64,000 nt of DNA from Edaphochlamys debaryana. Its lineage: Eukaryota > Chlorophyta > Chlorophyceae > Chlamydomonadales. The notes below the pieces were generated by a model. It saw nothing but the letters and a program-made list of their open reading frames with translations, was not told where the DNA came from and ran no database searches. A program made the position numbers and the translations under genes. The stretch lies in NCBI GenBank assembly GCA_016858145.1, contig JAEHOE010000022.1:868001-932000 (forward strand), read 5' to 3'. Position 1 is the first letter of the stretch, and each line of letters opens with the position of its first letter. Shown piece after piece: positions 57,352-64,000 of the stretch.

Positions 57352-58150
57352 TCTTCCAAACGTACGCTGATGCCTTGTAGAGGTTAGGTGTGCAGCGCTG
57401 GAAGTGGGTGACCGCGGAAATGGCAGGTGTGGACACTCGAGCCGTGACCCGTCTGTTCGAGTGGGCCACCCGTGCCAAACCCACGCAGACCCCGGCATCT
57501 CCCGCGCGCGCAGTTCCTGGCAACTCGCTATTGCCAACGGTCGCTCCCCCGCACACCTCCCATATCGCTCACCGAGACACTCCTCCCACCTCGCGAGTCC
57601 GACATCCTCCCGAACTCCAGTCTACGCTACGGCATACGGTCCCGCAAGTCGTAACGCGCCCGCTAAACTTGCGTACTTGCCCACCCATACGGCGTACTGG
57701 CATTGCCCCCATCAGTCAGCTGATTTGCCTCCACAATGCGGCTCGTCCCGGCTCCTTGCCTTGCCACGTTGGTCATCCCTCAAACCCCCAGCAGTCCTGC
57801 GTGCACCACCTGCCCTGCGCCCCCACCTTCGATCGCGCTGCTATCGTGCGCCTGCATCCGAAGGCCTTGTTACGCGTACAACACACACAATTTGCTTCCC
57901 CACTGCAGAGCCCCGACCGGCTTTCCAGCGCCTCCCTGCGATTCCCAGGCTTACGAGCCACGCAACACACGCCCCGGTCCCCCGCCCCGGTCGTCGATAC
58001 GGTCCACGAGAAGCCGCTCACACACTCTATCCCACGGCACTCCCCACACGCTATCCCACGCCCCCGTCATCAACCGCACCACTTTTGAGCGCCCCTGCCA
58101 TGAACGCTCTTTTCCACGCACCGCACCGCACCGCACACCCATACACCCCT
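57352..58150. other. MDH upstream region / transporter 3' flank
   Basis: Both neighbours are on the minus strand, so these 800 bp contain the transporter 3' UTR and the MDH promoter. Long plus-strand frames here are C-rich, Pro/Arg/His-rich and without family signature. Nothing else is seen. Confidence 0.5.
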
Positions 58151-61100
58151 TCAAGCGCCCCACCCGGCCCATTTGGCCAGCTCCCACACGCCCCCATCCG
58201 CGCCCGGCCCCGTGCCCTCCATCCCTGCCGCCCCAGCCCCGAGGAGCCCTGTCCCCACGGGCGGCTGTGCCGCCGGCGCGGGCTTGGCTGCGTTCATGTA
58301 GAGCCCCACGAAGACGTTCAAGAAGAGGAGCACGCCCAGCAGCACCACGGCCCGGGCGGCGGCGCGCTGCGGGGAGGGCGGGCGAGTAAGGGTGGGGCGG
58401 CGGGTGTGGGGGCGGGGCGGGGGGAGAAACGCAGAGGCGGGGTGCGGAGGGGCGGGGTGAAGAGTGTAGAGGCGTTGGGCAGGGCTTAGTCAGGCAGTTG
58501 GGGCGCCGGGGAGGAGGCAGGAGACCTAGGGTAGCGCCGCGCTCCGCAGCGATAGTGGGCAGGGACGAGCGGGGCTCAAGCAAACCAGCATGAAACTACT
58601 GGAAGAGCATACTGTACGCACTCCCCCGAGCCCCCCCCGCCCCCACCTGCGCCCAGTGGGACCATGTGCGCTGGTCCTTGTACTTGACCAGCAGCAGGCC
58701 GGGGATGATGAAGCACTGGGGGGCGAGGAAGGGGGGCAGAGGGCAGGGGGCAGGGTTTGGGACAGGGGGCGCACGGTGGAGGCCGCGGTGGCGGAAAGCA
58801 GGTGCAAGATGCCCGCGTGCATGCAGGTGAGGAGTTGCCAAGCTGTCACGTGCACCTCCCCAGCATGACCCCGCGCCCCCCTGTCCCCCCCCCCCTACCA
58901 TGATGGTGCACGCCACCGCCCCCACGAAGCTGATGACGTCCCAAATGGACGGCACGAACACGGCACTGCACCGGGGCCCAGGGGGGGGGGGGCGGGGATG
59001 GGGAGGGGGGGCGGGGTAAGTGGTGCGGCACGGGGGCAGACGGACGGCACCACACGGCACTGCATGGAGCCAGGGGCGTGGGGGGGATGTGTTCGGGCGT
59101 TAGGTATTGAAAGGGGGGAGGAGGAGTTCGGGACAAGGGCCTGGGCCGCGGCATGGCGATCAGGTTGTGCGCGGTTGTGCGCGACCGGAACCCAGCTGGG
59201 CGCACGTGCCCATGGCCGCAAAGTGTACGGTAGTAGTACTGCCAAGCAGGTCGCCCGTACGGCACTCACATGACGTATACGGTGGCCAGCAGGCCGTACG
59301 TACAGCCCAGGTACAGCGTCGCGCGCACGGGGGGCCCGCCGGGCACGGCCTCGGCGGGAACCAGCATCTCCTGAGGGGGGTGGAGGGGAGATGGCGCGGA
59401 GCACAGTGGGGGTGGTGGATACCTCAGGATCATGGGAGGGATCAGGGAAGAGGGCGGGCAGTGCGGGCGACGGCGAATGGCGGCTGCGGATGACCTCACT
59501 GATCGGCGCCCTGACTCTCCACTGTACCAGTCCCCACCCCCCAGCCCCCGCCCTCCAGTGTCTCCCCTCGTATCCCCCCCGTGGCTCCCCCCCGCATTGC
59601 CCCCCCCTCCATCGCCCCCCCCAGGCCCCCACCAGCAGGGACTGGCGCAGGGGGAACATGATGAGCACCGCGGAGCCAACCAGGGACACCTGGGGGGGGG
59701 CGGGGGGAGGGTGGGAGGGGGTTGGAGGGGGACGGGATACGGGAGGGGCGCTTGAAGCTGAGCTGGCCGGGAGCGAGGGAGGGCAGGCGGCGGTGTGCCA
59801 AGAAGCGACACCTTTGGTCGGGAGGGTTGGCGGGGCGGGAGCATTCGAGAGGCACCGAGGCACACCCCTCCACCACACTGCCTGTCATCTTACTCCCCAG
59901 CACCCTGACAAGGCTCCTCAGCTCGGCCCCAATCCCCCGCACCCCTCCCCTCCACTCTAGACGCCAGACGTTCAGCGCGACCGCACGCACACCACTGCAC
60001 GCCATTTGCGCCATGTGCTTCCGCATGTCCTCACCCCCACGCCTTCTCCCTCCCCTGCCGGCTTTGCGCCTCGTCTCTGTGGTGGTCCCTTCGATATGTC
60101 AGGTGAGTTCGGGGCGAGTTGGGACTCGTCTTGCGGGAAAATGTTATGTCGTTTGCGCGTTGGTTTGCGCGTTGCACTCGCATGCCGAAGCACCCCAGCG
60201 ACTGGCCGGTTCTGTTACCTGCGACCTATTAGTGCTTCGGGATAGCGCACAGCCGCCGCTGCCTACGCCACACTCAGCAACCCTCGTCACGCGGACACCA
60301 TGGAGCTCTTCTCCACCTTGGTTAACTCGGCGCTGTGTACCTATCCATGCAAGGTTTCCCTGGCGTCGGCGCGATCCCGCTCAGCAACAAACACCCCCTC
60401 CCCTCCCCCCATCCTGCCCCCTTCCCTCACCCCCCCGCCCCCGCCCCTCTCACCGCGTACCCCCCCTTGATGCCGAACGACACGAAGGGCGCCGCCGTCG
60501 CCCCCAGCAGCGGCGCCAGCTCCGGCACCGACAGGTTGTTCAGGAAGTTGCCGCGGATGTCGGAGCCTGGTGGGGGGGAGGGGTGGGTTGAAGGGAGGAG
60601 GGGGTATGGAGGAGGGGAAGGGGTGCTGGCAGGGGGTGGCAAGCCAGGGAGGGCCGATGAGGAAGCCTGGTGGGGGGGGGGGAGGTTGGAAGGTTTGGTG
60701 TCGGGTGAGTGTACGACGTCTGCAGCAGAGGCCACGAACGGCAAGGGGTGCCGCGCGCATGCCGTCCGTGGCGGTGGAGGTGCGACAAAGCGCGCACGCA
60801 ACGAGAGCTCCCTCCTCTCCCCCTCCGCCCCCCTCCCCCTTCACCCCCCTTCACCTTCTTCACCCCCACCCCCCACGCCACCCACCGAACGCCGTGTACG
60901 CCGCGAACGTCACCACCAGGAACAGCGCCGTCACTGCGGCCAGCGAGAGAGCCACGATGCGGTCGAGGGCGGCGCCCGAGTAGGGGTGCAGCATGGCGCG
61001 GAGGGGGTGCACGGACTGGTGGCAGGAGGCCTGTGTTGGGGGGGGGTTGGGGGAGGGGGAGGGGGAGGGAGGTTGGGGGAGGGGGGAGAGGGGGTGAGGG

Positions 61101-63674
61101 TGAGGGTGAGCCCTCCACTTTTCTAGGTCTGCCCCCCGCCCCTACCTGCTTCCCCATACCCTCTGGCCCTTGAGCTCGTTCCCATCCGGCCCAAACACAC
61201 CCGAACCATCCCAACCGCCACCCGTCCAACCGCCACTCGTCCAACCGCCCACCGCCCAACCGCCCAACCGCAAACCACCCACCGCCGTGAGCAGGATGGG
61301 CACCACGGCCAGAAGGGCGGTGGCCCGAGAGGCCGTGTCCCGCCCCAGCGCCCCCCAGTCAGGGGCCGCGGGCAGCGAATGGCCCGTGCCCTGCAGTACA
61401 CACGGCAACAGAGTGCTTGCTTACTGACTGCTTACGGTTTCCGCGTTGCCCAACACACAACAGAGTCAGGCGCGGGGGATGTTTGAGCGCTTGGTCCAGT
61501 CAGTTCCGGTACACGGCGCTCTTGGAGGAGCAACCGCCCGGGCAGCGGCAAGTGGACAGGAGCAGACATGCGCTGCAGCGCTGCCAACAGAAGACGAGCA
61601 GGGACGAGCAAGGACAAGCAACCGCCGGCCTCGCCCCGCCCCCAGCCCCCCCACCCCACCCACCCAGCCCCCACCTGCAGCGCCGCCGCCGCCCCCAGCC
61701 ACACTGTGGTGCCCGCGAAGAAGACCAGCGACAGCAGCCCCACCGCGTTGACCGCCCCCAGGTGGCCCATGGTGCGCAGCGAGGCCAGGGGCGCAAGGAC
61801 CAGGGCGGCGAGGAGCAGCAGCACGAAGGGGCGGCCCACGAACCAGAGCGTGCTGGTGGGGTGGGGTGGGGTGGGGTGGGGGTTGAGAAGGGGGGAGGGG
61901 GAGAGGGGGTGAGAAGGAGGAGGCGGGTTGCGGGTTGCAGGGGATGGGGTTCGTGTTGGGGCTTGTTGAGGGGCTAGGGCACCGGGACCCCCTCTCTCTG
62001 TGTACCCTTCTTCCCTCCGTGAGCTCTAGCCTTCCGCCCTGCAGCCGCCCTGCAGCCGCCCTCGGAGGCAGCCCCCGCAAACACCTCCCTGCCCCCCCGG
62101 CCCCACCGGTCCTCCGCGGGCAGCCAGGTGGTGATGAGTCCGTCCCACTGGGGCGCCTCGCCCAGGAGCAGGTCCCCGATGATGTCTGGGAGGGGGGGCA
62201 GGGGCAGGAGCCAGGAGGGGGGTTCATTACCGAGCGCGAGGTGAGTGAGAGGTGTGTAGGTGAAGGTGGGGACGCGGTCACCAGCCTAGGGCTAGGTCAG
62301 GCAGACCAGGGCCAGGGCAAGGCGAGGCCAGGGAGACAAGCTTTCGTGTCCCCATTCCCACGGTCGCGCTCCCCCATACTCTGCCGCTGCTGCTGCCGCT
62401 GCCGCTGCTAGGTCCTCGCCCACCTCACCCACGCGTGGGTGCTCCACGTGCGATCACCCACACATTGAGCTCCTCCACCTGACACCCCCCCATATACACA
62501 CTCACCCAGGCGCACCACCGCCCACACAACGCTCCCCCCTCCCCCCCCCACACACTCACCCACGTAGACCACCTCGAAGCCCAGGCAGCCAAACAGCATT
62601 GCAAGCTGCAGGGTGGGGTGGGGTGGGGGTAATGTTAGCAGCGAGAGGCAAGTAAGGTGGGGATGGCTGGGGCTAGGTTAGAACGGAGGTCCACGGTCGG
62701 GGGGCCTGTGGTTGACGCCACAGCGCCAAGACTGCCCTCCCCACTCGGCGGGGTCCGCACCATGGCCGCCCTCCCCTCCCTTCCTCCCAGGCCCTCCTCC
62801 TGGCTGGACCTCTGCCCCAGCCTGCCACAGGGGCCGCCCTCGTTTGCCGCGGCGCCTGCCCCACGCCGCAGACGCCTCCACTGGCCCCCTGGGCCTGGCC
62901 CCGCACGCATGGCCGCGGATCCCGACCTGGCTCCGCCCCAACGCACCCACTGCGTCCCCGCCCCCCGCCCGCCCCCTCCCCAAACCGCCCGCCCCCCCTC
63001 CCCAAACCGCCCGCCCACTCCCCCCCCCGCCCCCGCCTCACCTGCAGCACCTTCTCCGGCAGGGGGCCCAGCGCCGCCCGCACCAGGCCCGAGTACGTGT
63101 CCTGCTTCAGACGGTCGGAGGCGTAGACCAGGCCTGGGGGGGAGGTGAAGGGTTGGGGTTGGGGTGGAGGGTGCGGGCTGGGGGTGGGGGCTGAGGCTGG
63201 GGTTGAAGATGGGGCTGAGGCTGCGGGTGGATGCGGAGAGCGTTGGGGAGGGGCGTGCGAGCACGGCAGGAGCACGGCAGAGAGTCGGCATGCGCTGTGC
63301 TCCTCCTGCCCCGGCCCTGGGACCCTGCTGCTGAGCCCTGAGACAGAGGCCTTCGAGACCATAACCTTACGCCACCCAACAAGGGGTCTGGCGCCCTCCC
63401 CATGATCCGCTCAGCAACAAAAACTGCTGCCCCGACACCCACCCCCACGCTCCGCTCCCGCTCCCCTCGCTCCCCTCCCGCTCCCCTCCCGCTCCCCTCC
63501 CCTCCCCACCCTTCGCTCCCAGCCCCCGCCCCCGCCCGCGCCCCCGTACCCCATCCCCCACCGCCAAAACCCCCCGCCCCCACCGTGCACGGTGAAGTGG
63601 GTCAGCACCCCCACGGACAGGAGCAGGGCCAGGCCCGCGCCCCAGCCCAGGAGCGCCACCGCACGGGGCAGGGC
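58151..63674 (-). CDS. amino-acid transporter (SLC38/AAAP type), 5' end beyond the window
   Basis: Thirteen exons on the minus strand: 63674-63584, 63133-63042, 62605-62560, 62185-62107, 61852-61675, 61390-61283, 61030-60886, 60566-60454, 59689-59633, 59370-59270, 58965-58899, 58715-58647, 58366-58151; 1362 nt in phase, 453 residues. The first visible exon begins ALPRAVALLGWGAG, matching the end of the first helix motif (GAGILALP) of the family, so the start and part of helix 1 lie to the right of the window edge. Further landmarks: DRLKQDTYSGLVRAALGP, LAMLFGCLGFEVVYVGDIIGD, VGRPFVLLLLAALVLAPLA, FVSFGIKGGYAVSLVGSAV, FPLRQSLL and VPSIWDVISFVGAVACTIM, with about ten membrane helices. The family moves amino acids with Na+ or H+; substrate and membrane cannot be told. 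The C-terminus is a helix (VVLLGVLLFLNVFVGLYMN) and a short Gly/Ala tail. Confidence 0.92.
61217..61283 (-). repeat. donor-adjacent minisatellite in transporter intron
   Basis: Units of CAACCGCCA/CCAACCGCC run up to the donor of exon 61390-61283. On the gene strand the repeat (GGCGGTTGG) begins right after the donor. Confidence 0.85.
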
Positions 63675-64000
63675 CTGCGGGGGGGAAGGTTGGGGGCCAG
63701 GGGAAGGCGTGGGGGGGCCGGGTTTGGGCACGTGTGTAATGCCCGGTGTGGTCGTGGGGAGGGGGCTTTAAGGGCCCGGGGCCCTTACGGCGAGCCTCGT
63801 CGCTTCTGGTGATGGGTTTTGGACCGGGTGCGTATGCGGCCCGACACCCTCCGGGTCCGGCCTGGACTCCTGCGCTCCACCACCTCATCGCTCCGTGGGC
63901 CCCTTGTTCCAGGCCCATGCCCAATGACAGGCCCAGGCCCAGTTCCAGGCGCAGTTCCAGGCCCAGGCCCAGGCCCAGGCCCCTTGCGGGACCCATCGTG
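63675..64000. other. right edge: transporter intron with GCCCAG array
   Basis: No exon is recognisable. Because the transporter's first helix is missing, this is most likely intron sequence. A third GGCCCA/CCAGGC array lies at about 63912-63984. Confidence 0.6.

Noticed and set aside
57404..58489. 361-codon plus-strand frame between MDH and the transporter
   Set aside because: It runs over the MDH promoter and antisense to the transporter's last exon. Composition is Pro/Arg/Ala/His-rich without domain.

Overview
The window reads as nuclear DNA of a chlamydomonadalean (Volvocales-type) green alga. The evidence is very high GC, genes cut into many small exons, introns that are G-rich after the donor and C-rich before the acceptor, and long Ala/Gly/Gln homopolymer runs in otherwise conserved proteins. 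This assignment is inferred from style and gene content; no species is claimed. I rebuilt the genes by hand from splice signals and reading phase. In every recognised gene with both ends in the window, the exons sum to a multiple of three. The main exception to confidence is the 5' ends of three unrecognised genes.

Layout, left to right. A 22-exon TKL-like protein kinase lies on the minus strand (1291-10159). After a 4-kb stretch without a recognisable gene comes a divergent pair for ribosome biogenesis: MAK16 (minus, 14195-16938) and ribosomal protein S27e (plus, 17359-18311), separated by 420 bp. Next is a huge Ala-rich, probably membrane-bound protein (plus, to 24277), a degenerate tandem repeat, and SSU72, the RNA polymerase II CTD phosphatase (plus, 25708-28215). 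Two unrecognised plus-strand genes follow: a low-complexity protein (29154-30638) and a small two-helix membrane protein that may carry a HIG1-like domain (33129-34904).

The right half is gene-dense: malonyl-CoA decarboxylase (plus, 35907-41007), SNU13/15.5K (plus, 41934-42824), a CNNM/DUF21-CBS metal transporter with giant low-complexity insertions (plus, 43777-52687), cytosolic-type malate dehydrogenase with an added hydrophobic N-terminus (minus, 53852-57351), and an SLC38/AAAP-type amino-acid transporter running off the right edge (minus, 58151-63674). Functionally the region mixes ribosome and RNA-processing genes (MAK16, RPS27, SNU13, SSU72) with metabolism and transport. I see no operon-like pathway cluster.

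The most interesting signal is in the introns. In seven introns, in six of the genes, a piece containing an exon end plus its splice site has been tandemly copied into the neighbouring intron. In SSU72 this creates five consecutive donor sites that are all in frame. In addition, 4 of about 99 introns are best explained as GC-AG introns, each supported by reading phase or conserved protein sequence. I found no prokaryotic system, CRISPR array, viral gene or complete transposon.
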